From NCBI GenBank assembly GCA_018649665.1, contig JABIHL010000011.1, positions 1-39,809 on the forward strand: 39,809 nucleotides of DNA, read 5' to 3'. Origin of the DNA: Chloroflexota bacterium (GTDB lineage: Bacteria; Chloroflexota; Dehalococcoidia; Lucifugimonadales; Lucifugimonadaceae). Of this stretch, positions 1 to 8,608 are shown piece by piece. The notes under the pieces were generated by a model that searched no databases, had not been told where the DNA came from, and saw only the letters and a program-made list of their open reading frames with translations. Position numbers and translations under genes: made by a program. Positions within the stretch are counted from its first letter, which is position 1; each line of letters opens with the position of its first letter.

Positions 1-1
1 A

Positions 2-781
2 TTTCTGGCGACCAAAGTGAACGGTCGTATGTCGCCTAAGCCGAACGATATTGGAACCAGCCGACATCACATCATCGAGGGCTGTGAAGCGAGCTTGAGG
101 CGAATGAAGGTCGATCACATCGATCTGTACCAGCTACACCGACCGAACTCGCACATTGCAATCGACGAAACACTGCGAGCGATGGACGATCTCGTTGATT
201 CCGGCAAGATTCGTTACGCCGGAACGAGCAACTACGGATCATGGCAGTTCGTCGAGTCTCTGTGGGCATCGGAGAAGCTTGGCCTTAACCGATTCGTCAG
301 TGAGCAGTCGCCGTTCAACCTCGCCGATCGTCGTGCTGAACGCGAACACCTTCCTATGTGTCAGACGTACAGCACAGCGTTCATTCCGTGGTCGCCGCTC
401 GCTGCTGGCGGTCTAACCGGTAAGTACACGCGAAATGCTCAGCAAGCTTCAGGCACCCGATTTGGAGATGAAACCGACCCCGGCAAGCTCAAACGGTTTA
501 GCGGTGGTGTGATGGATATCGCCGATGGACTCGTTCCAATCGCCGAAGCCCATAACGCAACAGTCGCCCAAATTGCACTAGCGTGGGTCGCCGCACAGCC
601 CGGAGTGACCGCGCCGATAGCAGGACCTCGCACGCTCGATCAGTTCAAAGACAATTTAGGGGCATTGAATGTTGAACTAACTAAAGAAGATTTCGACAAG
701 ATCGACGAGCTAGCCCCTCCCGGTACCAACGTTGCTGAATACTATGAAGCTAGCTTCGAGCCTAACGCTCACCGTTTCTAG
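2..781 (+). CDS. Aldo/keto reductase, 5' end outside the window
   Basis: NADPH-dependent oxidoreductase of the aldo/keto reductase superfamily, a cytosolic TIM-barrel enzyme that reduces sugar or other aldehydes and ketones. The reading frame is open from the first bases, so the N-terminus (about 60-80 residues with the catalytic Asp and Tyr) lies outside the window. The first visible residues, FLATK, match the strand carrying the catalytic Lys, and YQLHRPN carries the catalytic His. Later segments (GTSNYGSWQ, the SEQSPFNLADR stretch, and the IAGPRTLDQFKDNL NADPH-binding end) are typical of the AKR11/YhdN-like branch. It ends 52 bases before two sugar-acid SDR genes on the same strand, which suggests a role in sugar catabolism. 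Family assignment is secure; the substrate is unknown. Confidence 0.9.
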   Translation, partial: FLATKVNGRMSPKPNDIGTSRHHIIEGCEASLRRMKVDHIDLYQLHRPNSHIAIDETLRAMDDLVDSGKIRYAGTSNYGSWQFVESLWASEKLGLNRFVSEQSPFNLADRRAEREHLPMCQTYSTAFIPWSPLAAGGLTGKYTRNAQQASGTRFGDETDPGKLKRFSGGVMDIADGLVPIAEAHNATVAQIALAWVAAQPGVTAPIAGPRTLDQFKDNLGALNVELTKEDFDKIDELAPPGTNVAEYYEASFEPNAHRF

Positions 782-833
782 ACGGCAACCCGACCTCTCT
801 TACTCCCAATTCCCAAAAGTAAATAATTCCTAA

Positions 834-1610
834 ATGACCGACAAACGAAAAGTTCTAATCACTGGTGGCGCTGGACTCATCGGTTCGTTGATGATCGACA
901 ATCTAGGCGACAAATACGAATTCTCGTCGCTCGACCTAGTCGAAAACCCAAACGTTCATTCAACCGTCGCCAACATCGACGATTTTGATGCCATAGCTCC
1001 CGCATTCGTGGGAGTCGACACCGTCATTCACCTCGCAGCAAACCCGCACCCGGATGGATCATGGGAATCGAATCTTCAGAACAACTTCATCGCAACGTAC
1101 AACGTATTTGAACTTGCAAAGCAAAACGGTGTGAAGCGAGTTATTTTCGCCAGTTCAAATCATTCAGAAGGCGGAAACTACCTCGACGCACCGTGGAGAC
1201 ACGTCAACGAAGGTAAGTACGAACTGCTTGAGCAGGACAACTACGAACTAATCACTGAAACCCATCGAATCAGACCCGATGGCTACTACGGTGTTGCAAA
1301 AGCGTACGGCGAAGCACTTGGCAGCTACTACAACGATTACCATGGCCTAAACTCGTTTCATCTTCGTATCGGCTGGGTGATTCGAGATAACGACCCAACC
1401 GTTTCGTCTCATGGCCTAGCACTCTGGTTGAGTCACCGTGATCTCGTACAGATCATGGATCTGTGTATCAGTGGTCCCGAGTCGTATCGCTACGACATAT
1501 TCAACGCTACTTCCGACAATACGTGGAAGATATTCGACATCGCTCACGCCAAGGAAGCTCTCGGATACAAGCCACAAGACCGAGCCGGATCTGAACTTAG
1601 AGCCGACTAA
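834..1610 (+). CDS. NAD-dependent epimerase/dehydratase, uronate dehydrogenase-like (copy 1)
   Basis: Extended short-chain dehydrogenase of 258 residues. The Rossmann motif GGAGLIGS is at the N-terminus, the active-site Ser lies in FASSNH, and the YxxxK pair is in YYGVAKAYGEALG. The order FASSNH, RPDGYYGVAK, LRIGW and WLSHRD fits the uronate dehydrogenase/haloarchaeal glucose-6-phosphate dehydrogenase branch, which oxidises a sugar acid or sugar phosphate at C1 with NAD. The next gene is a close paralog. This copy ends in DRAGSELRAD, about a dozen residues earlier than copy 2, so its C-terminus looks altered. I see no clear Shine-Dalgarno; the A/T-rich leader resembles that of copy 2. Substrate is inferred from family resemblance only. 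Confidence 0.85.
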   Translation: MTDKRKVLITGGAGLIGSLMIDNLGDKYEFSSLDLVENPNVHSTVANIDDFDAIAPAFVGVDTVIHLAANPHPDGSWESNLQNNFIATYNVFELAKQNGVKRVIFASSNHSEGGNYLDAPWRHVNEGKYELLEQDNYELITETHRIRPDGYYGVAKAYGEALGSYYNDYHGLNSFHLRIGWVIRDNDPTVSSHGLALWLSHRDLVQIMDLCISGPESYRYDIFNATSDNTWKIFDIAHAKEALGYKPQDRAGSELRAD

Positions 1611-1645
1611 TCTTTACGAAAATCCCAAAGTAATAAATCAACAAA

Positions 1646-2446
1646 ATGCCATCAAGCGACAAACGAAAAGTTCTTATTACAGGTGGAGCGGGTCTTATCG
1701 GCTCGATCATGATCGACAAACTAGGCGATAAATACGAGTTTTCTTCGCTCGATCTAAAAGAGGCCGACGGCATAAAGTCGACAGTCGCCAATCTCGATGA
1801 CCTCGAAGCGATCACTCCGGCTTTCGACGGAATCGACACAGTTGTTCACCTCGCTGCCGATAGATCACCCGCGGGTTCTTGGGATTCGATTCTCAAAAAT
1901 AACTTCGTCGCCACCTACAACGTGTTCGAGGCGTCAAAAAAAGCGGGCGTGAAGCGAGTGATTTTCGCGAGTTCTAATCACGCCGAGGGTGGCTTCTATC
2001 TTGACGCTCCGTGGAAGCATGTGAACGAAGGCAATTTCCACCTACTTGAACAAGACAACTACGAGTTGGTTACTGAAAACCACATGATTCGTCCTGACAG
2101 CTACTACGGAGTCGCCAAGGCGTACGGAGAAGCGCTCGGTAGCTACTACAACGACTACCACGGCGTAAGTTCGTTCCATCTGAGAATTGGCTGGGTGCTT
2201 GAGACGGATGATCCTACGTTCTCGGCATACTCGCTCTCGCTCTGGCTGAGTCACCGCGATACAGCTCAGATCATTGACCGGTGTATCGATGCACCAGAAT
2301 CGCATAGGTACGACATCTTCAATGCGACATCAGATAACACGTGGAAAATTTTCGACATAGCTCACGCGAAAAACGCACTCGGCTATAAGCCTGAAGATCG
2401 TGCTGGGTCAGAATTCATAAAGCGTCCGTACAAGCGAACCACTTAG
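1646..2446 (+). CDS. NAD-dependent epimerase/dehydratase, uronate dehydrogenase-like (copy 2)
   Basis: Paralog of the preceding gene, 266 residues, with the same motifs (GGAGLIGS, FASSNH, YYGVAKAYGEALG, WLSHRD, NATSDNTWKIFDIAHAK). The C-terminus is complete relative to copy 1 and ends in a basic tail (IKRPYKRTT). The 35-base gap contains a leader resembling the one upstream of copy 1, so the duplication probably included the 5' flank. The two proteins differ mainly in surface segments and in the loop after LRIGW, so they may have diverged in substrate rather than being a fresh duplication. Likely cytosolic oxidation of a uronic acid or related sugar; this is inference. Confidence 0.86.
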   Translation: MPSSDKRKVLITGGAGLIGSIMIDKLGDKYEFSSLDLKEADGIKSTVANLDDLEAITPAFDGIDTVVHLAADRSPAGSWDSILKNNFVATYNVFEASKKAGVKRVIFASSNHAEGGFYLDAPWKHVNEGNFHLLEQDNYELVTENHMIRPDSYYGVAKAYGEALGSYYNDYHGVSSFHLRIGWVLETDDPTFSAYSLSLWLSHRDTAQIIDRCIDAPESHRYDIFNATSDNTWKIFDIAHAKNALGYKPEDRAGSEFIKRPYKRTT

Positions 2447-2490
2447 AGATTGCCGCCTAAGCGATTGCTACAGATGGTTGAGGATGCGCT

Positions 2491-3399
2491 TTGGAACTAA
2501 GTTGGGTACTGCCCGCGATCGCTAGCCCGTTCATCTACGCGATGGTTTCGCTTGGCGACAAGTGGATTTTGTCGACTCTCAAGCTGCGGATCGAAAGTTT
2601 CAATCTGTTTGTAGGCGGAACCCAGTTAGGAATCTCGCTGGTAATTCTCCTGATTCTTGGAATTCCAAATGCCTCGGTCGAATCTCTAGCTGCTGCTCTC
2701 GGTGGTGGAATGATCTGGGGAATTGCGCTGATACTGCTGTTTATGGCGCTGCGTCGTGAACAGATCGGTCGAGTGGTTCCGGTATCTCAAACATCACCCG
2801 TATTTGCTGCGATTCTGGGAGTTGTGTTTCTCGGAGAGCACCTTGAATGGTGGGGCTGGCTAGCTGTTCTGTTGGTAGTGGCAGGAGCAGTTATCGTTTC
2901 TGCCGAGCCGCACCAACTGCTTTCTGGAGGATTCAGAAAGGTTTACTTATGGGTCGTTCTCGCTGCCGCTCTAATCGGTATCGCTCAAGTTTTACTGAAG
3001 GTCTCTTCAGATGAACTTAGCGTGTGGCACAACATGTCGCTTCGTGGGATCGGACTCTTCACGACACTCGCGATTCCGGTTCTTAGACCGTCGGTTGTTA
3101 GGGATTTTGCTTCTTTCGTAACCACCAAGAAAACTGCTATTCCGGTACTGTTTATCGAAGGATTGGGTCCGATATTAGGCAACGGATTCTTGCTGCTGGC
3201 ACTGGCGAACGGACCAGTCTCGCTCGTGAGTGCGTTGCTCGGCACCAGGCCGATATTCATCCTGTTGATTACGCTCGCTTTTGCACCGCTTGCCAAGAAG
3301 GCGCTGGCCGAGGAATTTACGAGAGCCGACATCATCACAAAGACGGCATCGACCGCCGCTGTAGTCGGCGGCGTCGTAATAATTTCTCTAGCTAGCTAA
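2491..3399 (+). CDS. EamA/DMT-family membrane transporter
   Basis: Integral membrane protein of 302 residues with about ten hydrophobic segments in two repeats, the pattern of the drug/metabolite transporter (EamA) superfamily. The first repeat ends around FLGEHLEWWGWLAVLLVVAGAV, the characteristic EamA helix pair, and the second repeat covers roughly residues 150-300. I use TTG as start because GAGG at 2480-2483 sits seven bases upstream; the next in-frame ATG (2542) would remove most of the first helix. It follows the sugar-dehydrogenase pair on the same strand and may move a sugar acid or other small metabolite, but the family does not predict substrate. Confidence 0.85.
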   Translation: MELSWVLPAIASPFIYAMVSLGDKWILSTLKLRIESFNLFVGGTQLGISLVILLILGIPNASVESLAAALGGGMIWGIALILLFMALRREQIGRVVPVSQTSPVFAAILGVVFLGEHLEWWGWLAVLLVVAGAVIVSAEPHQLLSGGFRKVYLWVVLAAALIGIAQVLLKVSSDELSVWHNMSLRGIGLFTTLAIPVLRPSVVRDFASFVTTKKTAIPVLFIEGLGPILGNGFLLLALANGPVSLVSALLGTRPIFILLITLAFAPLAKKALAEEFTRADIITKTASTAAVVGGVVIISLAS

Positions 3400-3414
3400 C
3401 TATGCCGCGGCTAA

Positions 3415-4392
3415 CTACACGATCTGGTTGCGCAGTTCCGTTTCGCCGTTCCAAAGTCGAGTCAGATTGTCGTTGAGAATGTCGATTACACGTTCTTCGT
3501 AAAGTCGAGTCTCACCACCGGTGTGAGGGGTGATAATCACGTTCTGATAATCCCAGAAGACCGAATCTGCTTCGAGAGGTTCGTTCCAGAAGTGATCGAT
3601 TCCAGCACCAGCTATTTGCCCTGATTTGAGTGCGACAGCCAGAGCAGGTTCATCGACGCACTGCCCCCTTGCAACGTTAATTAAGTAAGCAGTCGGTTTC
3701 ATCGCCAGAAGCACTTCCGCGTCCACAATATTGGTCGTCTCGGGTGTTAGAGGGCAAGTCAGAGCTACAAAATCAGCCCGCTGTACAAGCTCGTTGAGTT
3801 TGTCGGGAGTAACCACTTCGTCGGCAGGGCCTTCAGCGGTCGAAGGATCGCGTTTAGTGGCGATGATGTTCATGTCGAACGCTTTGGCGAATTTTGCCAG
3901 CCTTGAGCCAATCGCACCCATACCCACGATGAGAATCGTCTTACCGATCAGCTCGTCCTCACGTTGAGTAAGATCACCGAGCATGCCTCGCCACGTGCGG
4001 CTGTTCTGGTTATCTCGCCCAGTATGAATGTGTCGATTTAGACCCAAAATCATCGACATTGCGTGTTCGGCAACCGCGTTTTGGTTTACACCTGACGCGT
4101 TGGCGAGTCGAATTCCACGTTTTTTCAGTTCATCCAGCGGAAACTGATCGTACCCAGCCCCTATCGACTGGATGTACTTGAGTTTCTTCGCCCGTTCGAG
4201 CAAGGCGTTGTCCCAGTAGCCCGAGCAAACAAACACGTCGGCGTCTTCGATGCGATTCATCGTGTCTTCCGCCGTCCACGTCTGAAAATATTTCACTTCA
4301 GGGCTTCGGGCGGCGTAGCGCTCTTCCATCCGATACGCAACATGAGCAAAGTGAACGGTGGCGTCCACAGCGGACGGAAAATCTTCAGACAT
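3415..4392 (-). CDS. D-2-hydroxyacid dehydrogenase
   Basis: NAD(P)-dependent D-isomer-specific 2-hydroxyacid dehydrogenase that interconverts 2-oxoacids and D-2-hydroxyacids, for example glyoxylate/glycerate or pyruvate/lactate. The nucleotide-binding motif is GMGAIGS, the catalytic Arg is in NVARGQCVDE, and the acid-base His is in ITPHTGG. Length, 325 residues, is normal. I start at the ATG ending at 4392 rather than nine codons upstream because GGAG lies just 5' of it on this strand. It is convergent with the EamA transporter and divergent from the aldose epimerase. Substrate is not determinable. Confidence 0.9.
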   Translation of the reverse strand: MSEDFPSAVDATVHFAHVAYRMEERYAARSPEVKYFQTWTAEDTMNRIEDADVFVCSGYWDNALLERAKKLKYIQSIGAGYDQFPLDELKKRGIRLANASGVNQNAVAEHAMSMILGLNRHIHTGRDNQNSRTWRGMLGDLTQREDELIGKTILIVGMGAIGSRLAKFAKAFDMNIIATKRDPSTAEGPADEVVTPDKLNELVQRADFVALTCPLTPETTNIVDAEVLLAMKPTAYLINVARGQCVDEPALAVALKSGQIAGAGIDHFWNEPLEADSVFWDYQNVIITPHTGGETRLYEERVIDILNDNLTRLWNGETELRNQIV

Positions 4393-4558
4393 AACTTCTC
4401 CATTCGAAGTAATAATCACACGAAAAACGCTTCAAGTGCTGGACAATAGCGGAACCAAGATCGACCCTATAGGTCAACAGCAAGCGATTCCTTTATCGTC
4501 AATTTTGACGAGACCGAATCATACTGCCGAATTAGCACTAGCGACTACAAGAACGTAT

Positions 4559-5449
4559 ATGCCAGAAAACATAACGATTAGTAACGAAATCGTATCGGTA
4601 ACTATCTCACCAGATGCGGGTGCTTCACTGAGATCTATCAAGGTGAACAAAGGTGGCAAACAGTACGAACTGCTCTCAGGTGGAGACAATACACACGACC
4701 CAACCGATCTTCCGCACGGGGAAGGTTCGTTCATCATGGCACCGTGGGTGAATCGGATTCGGGACGGTCGTCTCGTTACACCAGATGGCATACATCAGCT
4801 ACCAATGAACGCTTCACCTCACGCTATCCACGGATTGCTGCGGGAGCGACAGTGGGATGTAACCTCACAGACCGAAAGCTCTCTCAATTTGGAAATATCG
4901 CTCGATGAACCGTGGCCGTACGCTGGTCGAGTTGAATACTCGCTGGCGCTAGAAGGCTCATCGCTAGTACAAACTATGCGACTCATCGCAAACGACAGCG
5001 AGACTCGACCGTTCCCTGGAAGCGTTGGCTGGCATCCGTGGTTCAACACCACTCTGGGAACACATCCTGTGACCGCTACTGCCGACGTTTCAAGTCAGTG
5101 GGAGCTTGATGACACAGCCACCGCAACAGGTAAGCTGTCGGTAACTGGAATGACCGAACGCCTACAAAAAGGCACTCAATTCGCAGTTCGAGAAGTAGAT
5201 GGCTGTTTCTTGATGAACCCGGGTGGCGGCGCAGTTCTAAGTTGGCCAGAGCTAACGATGACGATGACAGGATCGGAAAAAATCACCCACTTCATGTTTT
5301 ACTCTCCAGAGCACGCGTTGTGTGTTGAGCCGCAAACTTGCACAGTCGACGCCGCACAACTGGCAGACAAAGGACACGCGGACACGGGCCACGTGCTTGT
5401 CGATCGAGAAAATCCGTTGGTAGCCACTACTACTTGGAGTTGGGAATAG
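4559..5449 (+). CDS. Aldose 1-epimerase family protein
   Basis: Galactose mutarotase-like beta-sandwich protein of 296 residues, which interconverts alpha and beta anomers of free hexoses in the cytosol. Visible family features are ISPDAGASLRSI near the N-terminus, the APWVNRIRDG segment, the conserved His in HAIHGLL, VGWHPWF carrying the second His, and CVEPQT with the catalytic Glu. A longer frame opens at 4358 but would overlap the divergent dehydrogenase and adds residues without family character, so I start at ATG 4559. The stop is ten bases before the ABC transporter start, perhaps one transcript. It fits the sugar-catabolic theme of the flanking genes. Confidence 0.87.
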   Translation: MPENITISNEIVSVTISPDAGASLRSIKVNKGGKQYELLSGGDNTHDPTDLPHGEGSFIMAPWVNRIRDGRLVTPDGIHQLPMNASPHAIHGLLRERQWDVTSQTESSLNLEISLDEPWPYAGRVEYSLALEGSSLVQTMRLIANDSETRPFPGSVGWHPWFNTTLGTHPVTATADVSSQWELDDTATATGKLSVTGMTERLQKGTQFAVREVDGCFLMNPGGGAVLSWPELTMTMTGSEKITHFMFYSPEHALCVEPQTCTVDAAQLADKGHADTGHVLVDRENPLVATTTWSWE

Positions 5450-5458
5450 GGAGATCAG

Positions 5459-6223
5459 GTGTCTGCCACTGTGAACATCGCATCATCAGAATCGGCTATT
5501 TCGATTAGCGGGCTAGAGTTCGCTTACGGAAATCGCCCTGTCCTCAAAGGAATCGATCTTGAAATTCCACGAGGTGTGTCGTTCGGCGTTCTCGGCGCTA
5601 ACGGGGCTGGTAAAACAACTCTTGTCCGTCTGTTGATTGGCCGCCTTAAAGCGACAGCGGGGACGGCTCTGATCTTCGGGCAAGAACCTGGTCCTGAATT
5701 GGCCGATTCTGTTGGATATATGCCGCAACTAAACGCTCTTTACGAGGCGTTATCTGTTCGAGAAAACCTCGATTTCTTCGCTCGAATGCTTGGTCTTTCC
5801 AACAAAGAACAGCGAGTCGCCGCTGTTGCCCGTGCGATGGAATTGGTTGGACTCACTGACCGTGCCGACAGTGTGATGTCGGAACTCAGTGGAGGAATGC
5901 GACAACGAGTAAGCCTTGGCGCAGCGTTGGTTCACGAACCCGATATTCTGCTGCTCGACGAGCCGACGGTTGGGCTCGACCCAGAACTGCGTGCCACGTT
6001 CTGGCAGCATTTCAAAGAAATGACCGACTCGGGTACGACCATCGTGATTTCGAGTCACACTATGGACGATGCGGCCCATTGCGATACGTTGGGTTTCATG
6101 CGGGACGGCAAGTTCATTGCCACTGGCACACCCGACGAACTACGACAATCGACAGGCAAGCCAAATTCAACGCTTGAAGATGCGTTCTTATTCCTATCGA
6201 GAGCGAGCGATGATGTCATTTGA
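5459..6223 (+). CDS. ABC transporter ATP-binding protein
   Basis: ATPase subunit of an ABC-2-type exporter, 254 residues. Walker A is GANGAGKTT, the Q-loop lies in YMPQ, the signature is LSGGMRQRVSLG, Walker B is ILLLDEP, and the switch His is in VISSHTMDD. The CcmA/DrrA-like shape, with a short C-terminal tail, is typical of multidrug, polyketide or polysaccharide exporters. The start is GTG with a G-rich Shine-Dalgarno (GGGAG) just upstream. Its end overlaps the start of the permease gene, indicating translational coupling of a two-gene exporter. Substrate unknown. Confidence 0.93.
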   Translation: MSATVNIASSESAISISGLEFAYGNRPVLKGIDLEIPRGVSFGVLGANGAGKTTLVRLLIGRLKATAGTALIFGQEPGPELADSVGYMPQLNALYEALSVRENLDFFARMLGLSNKEQRVAAVARAMELVGLTDRADSVMSELSGGMRQRVSLGAALVHEPDILLLDEPTVGLDPELRATFWQHFKEMTDSGTTIVISSHTMDDAAHCDTLGFMRDGKFIATGTPDELRQSTGKPNSTLEDAFLFLSRASDDVI

Positions 6224-6944
6224 TAGAAAGCTTGCGATAGCAGCACGAATCACCAGAGAAATCAGACGTGACCGCCGTTCGCTCGCGCTAATCATCGGAG
6301 CACCGGTGATAGTCATGTCGCTCATAGGGTTCAGTTTTCAAGATCAAAAACCTGTTTTGAACCAAGCTGCACCAGCGTTAATCGCGACGATGGCGATGTT
6401 CTTCGTGTTCGTTCTTACCGGCATAAGTTTTTTGCGGGAACGTTCTCAAGGAACACTCGAACGACTACTCTCAACCGCTGTCTCACGATCCGATTTGCTG
6501 GTTGGGTATCTAGCAGGATTCCTGCTGTTCGCACTGATCCAGTCGATCATTATTCTTCTCTACACACTGTTCGTAGTCGATGTTGAATACTCAGGGAAGC
6601 TCTGGGACATCGTATTCATTCTGCTGATGGTGACGATTACTTCCGTGAGCATGGGAATATTCGTTTCAACCTTCGCCAAGAACGAATTCCAGGTCGTTCA
6701 ATTCATTCCACTGTTACTGGCTCCTCAGATATTCCTCTCGGGCGTGATCCTGCCGACTTCTCAGTTGCCCGGTTATTTCCAAGTTATTAGCGGTGTCCTG
6801 CCTCTCACATACGCGAATCGAGCGTTGCGAGACATCATGCTTCGGGGAGCTTCTCTTAGCGATGTATCGACCGAAATAGGTGTGCTAGCGCTGTTCGCTA
6901 TCGCTATGCTCGCTGCTGCTGCCGCAACCGTGCGCAAAACCTAA
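6210..6944 (+). CDS. ABC-2 type transporter permease
   Basis: Membrane subunit paired with the preceding ATPase, 244 residues from ATG 6210. About six transmembrane helices are visible, with the ABC-2 family segments TGISFLRERSQGTLERLLSTAVSRSD and the late FIPLLLAPQIFLSGVILP stretch. The open frame extends upstream to 6069, but that part lies inside the ATPase gene and encodes no family sequence; the ATG at 6210 (or 6213) follows GAGAGCGAG and overlaps the ATPase stop by 14 bases. The complex probably exports a lipid, drug or polysaccharide. A gap of about 130 bases follows with nothing recognisable. Confidence 0.9.
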   Translation: MMSFDRKLAIAARITREIRRDRRSLALIIGAPVIVMSLIGFSFQDQKPVLNQAAPALIATMAMFFVFVLTGISFLRERSQGTLERLLSTAVSRSDLLVGYLAGFLLFALIQSIIILLYTLFVVDVEYSGKLWDIVFILLMVTITSVSMGIFVSTFAKNEFQVVQFIPLLLAPQIFLSGVILPTSQLPGYFQVISGVLPLTYANRALRDIMLRGASLSDVSTEIGVLALFAIAMLAAAAATVRKT

Positions 6945-7077
6945 GTTTCTTACGCAAGAAATTGGGCACACCAAATCGATCCGACAGTACTACAATTCGT
7001 GACCTCGCTCGCAGTTAGACGATGTATGTCGGTCTAATCGCGAATTTCAGCTAGAAGATACGAAGTTTCAGGTACTC

Positions 7078-8586
7078 ATGTCCACAAATACGCTTGCGAA
7101 CCTACTCAATCCATCGTCATCGACAGATGATTCGATCATCATTCCCGGCGGCCCAACGCTTTCGTACGGTCAGTACGCCGAAGAGATTGAACGAGTAGCA
7201 GGCTTACTTGCCGGCGCCGGAGTAAAACCGGGCCGACCTGTTTCTATTGTTTTGACGAACAATCTCGAATTCATGGTGCTATTTCTCGCTGTTGCCCGAG
7301 CCGGTGCGGTAGCTGCCCCGCTGAACTCCACCTACACAGTCGACGAGTTTAAATTCTTCATGGAAGATGCCGATTCGCAACTGGCGATAGTTCCGCCGGG
7401 AGCGCATATGGGTCGTGACGCCGCGAGCCAGCTCGGAATTCCAGTACTCGGCGCTTCGTTAAATGGCGGATCAGTCGTACTAAGCAACGGCAGTGGCGCA
7501 GTCACGAAATCGTCAGATGCTCAGCCGCCTTCCGAGAGTGATATAGCTCTGTTCCTACACACATCGGGAACAACGAGTCGTCCAAAGGGCGTGCCGCTAA
7601 CTCATGCCAACCTGATGAAGTCGATCAGCAATATCAAGAACCACTACGAGCTAACGCCTGAAGACACTTCGATCATCGTTATGCCGCTGTTCCACGTTCA
7701 TGGCCTGATGGGAGCATCGCTCTCGACCCTGAACTCAGGTGGTTCACTGGTTATTCCTGAGAAATTCTCGGCTTCGAGCTTCTGGGGATTACAAAAGGAC
7801 TACTCGGCAACGTGGTATTCGGCAGTTCCGACTATTCATCAAATTTTGCTTATGCGAGCCGATGACGATAACGCTCCTCGGGAATCGTTTAGGTTCATCC
7901 GATCTTGCTCCTCAGCACTTGCTCCGGCAGTCTTCGAGCGACTCGAAGCACGATTTGGTGCTCCCGTTCTCGAAGCCTATGGAATGACAGAAGCTTCGCA
8001 CCAGATGTCATCGAGTCCGATGCCTCCCGGAAAACGAATTCCCGGCACTGTCGGACTGGCAACAGGCGTCGAGATAGCAATTATGGATATGGCAGCCACA
8101 GGTCAATTGCAGAAGACCGGCGATATCGGCGAAATCGTCATCAAGGGCGAAAACGTCATGCACGGCTATAACAACAATCCTGAAGCCAATGCCGAAGCTT
8201 TCGTCGATGGCTGGTTCCGTACTGGAGATCAAGGATTCTTAGATGCCGAAGGTTATCTAGCGCTTACCGGTCGAATCAAAGAATTGATCAACCGAGGTGG
8301 AGAGAAGATTTCACCACTCGAAATCGATGGAATCCTACTGAAGCACCCTGCCGTAGCAGAGGCGGTATGTTTCGCCGTGCCTGATGAAAAGTACGGTGAA
8401 GTTGTACATGCTGCTGTGGTTTTGAAGGGCGACGCCGACCAAGAAAACATACGGGCGTACTGCCGCGAACAGATGGCAGGTTTCAAGGTTCCAGATGTTG
8501 TCTACATCGCAGACTCGCTACCGCGAACTGCAACCGGCAAAATCCAGCGTCGCCACATGGTTGCAGCGTTCGCAGAAAGAAAGTAG
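7078..8586 (+). CDS. AMP-dependent acyl-CoA synthetase/ligase
   Basis: Adenylate-forming enzyme of 502 residues that activates a carboxylic acid to its acyl-CoA through an acyl-AMP. The P-loop motif HTSGTTSRPKG is near residue 165, YGMTEASHQ is the A5 motif, GWFRTGDQG the A7 motif, GRIKELINRGGEKISP the A8 hinge and TATGKIQ carries the catalytic Lys near the end. The stretch GYNNNPEAN...GEKISPLEID resembles the Pcs60/AAE3 branch, in which oxalate-CoA ligases are known, but short- and medium-chain ligases share it. It is preceded by a 130-base gap and followed by a lipoprotein gene 22 bases downstream. Substrate uncertain. Confidence 0.93.
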   Translation: MSTNTLANLLNPSSSTDDSIIIPGGPTLSYGQYAEEIERVAGLLAGAGVKPGRPVSIVLTNNLEFMVLFLAVARAGAVAAPLNSTYTVDEFKFFMEDADSQLAIVPPGAHMGRDAASQLGIPVLGASLNGGSVVLSNGSGAVTKSSDAQPPSESDIALFLHTSGTTSRPKGVPLTHANLMKSISNIKNHYELTPEDTSIIVMPLFHVHGLMGASLSTLNSGGSLVIPEKFSASSFWGLQKDYSATWYSAVPTIHQILLMRADDDNAPRESFRFIRSCSSALAPAVFERLEARFGAPVLEAYGMTEASHQMSSSPMPPGKRIPGTVGLATGVEIAIMDMAATGQLQKTGDIGEIVIKGENVMHGYNNNPEANAEAFVDGWFRTGDQGFLDAEGYLALTGRIKELINRGGEKISPLEIDGILLKHPAVAEAVCFAVPDEKYGEVVHAAVVLKGDADQENIRAYCREQMAGFKVPDVVYIADSLPRTATGKIQRRHMVAAFAERK

Positions 8587-8608
8587 TTCGAAAAGGCGAG
8601 GTGAGTTG

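Noticed and set aside
4358-4558. Longer N-terminus for the aldose 1-epimerase
   Set aside because: It overlaps the divergent dehydrogenase gene and adds 67 residues without family character; ATG 4559 gives the normal protein.
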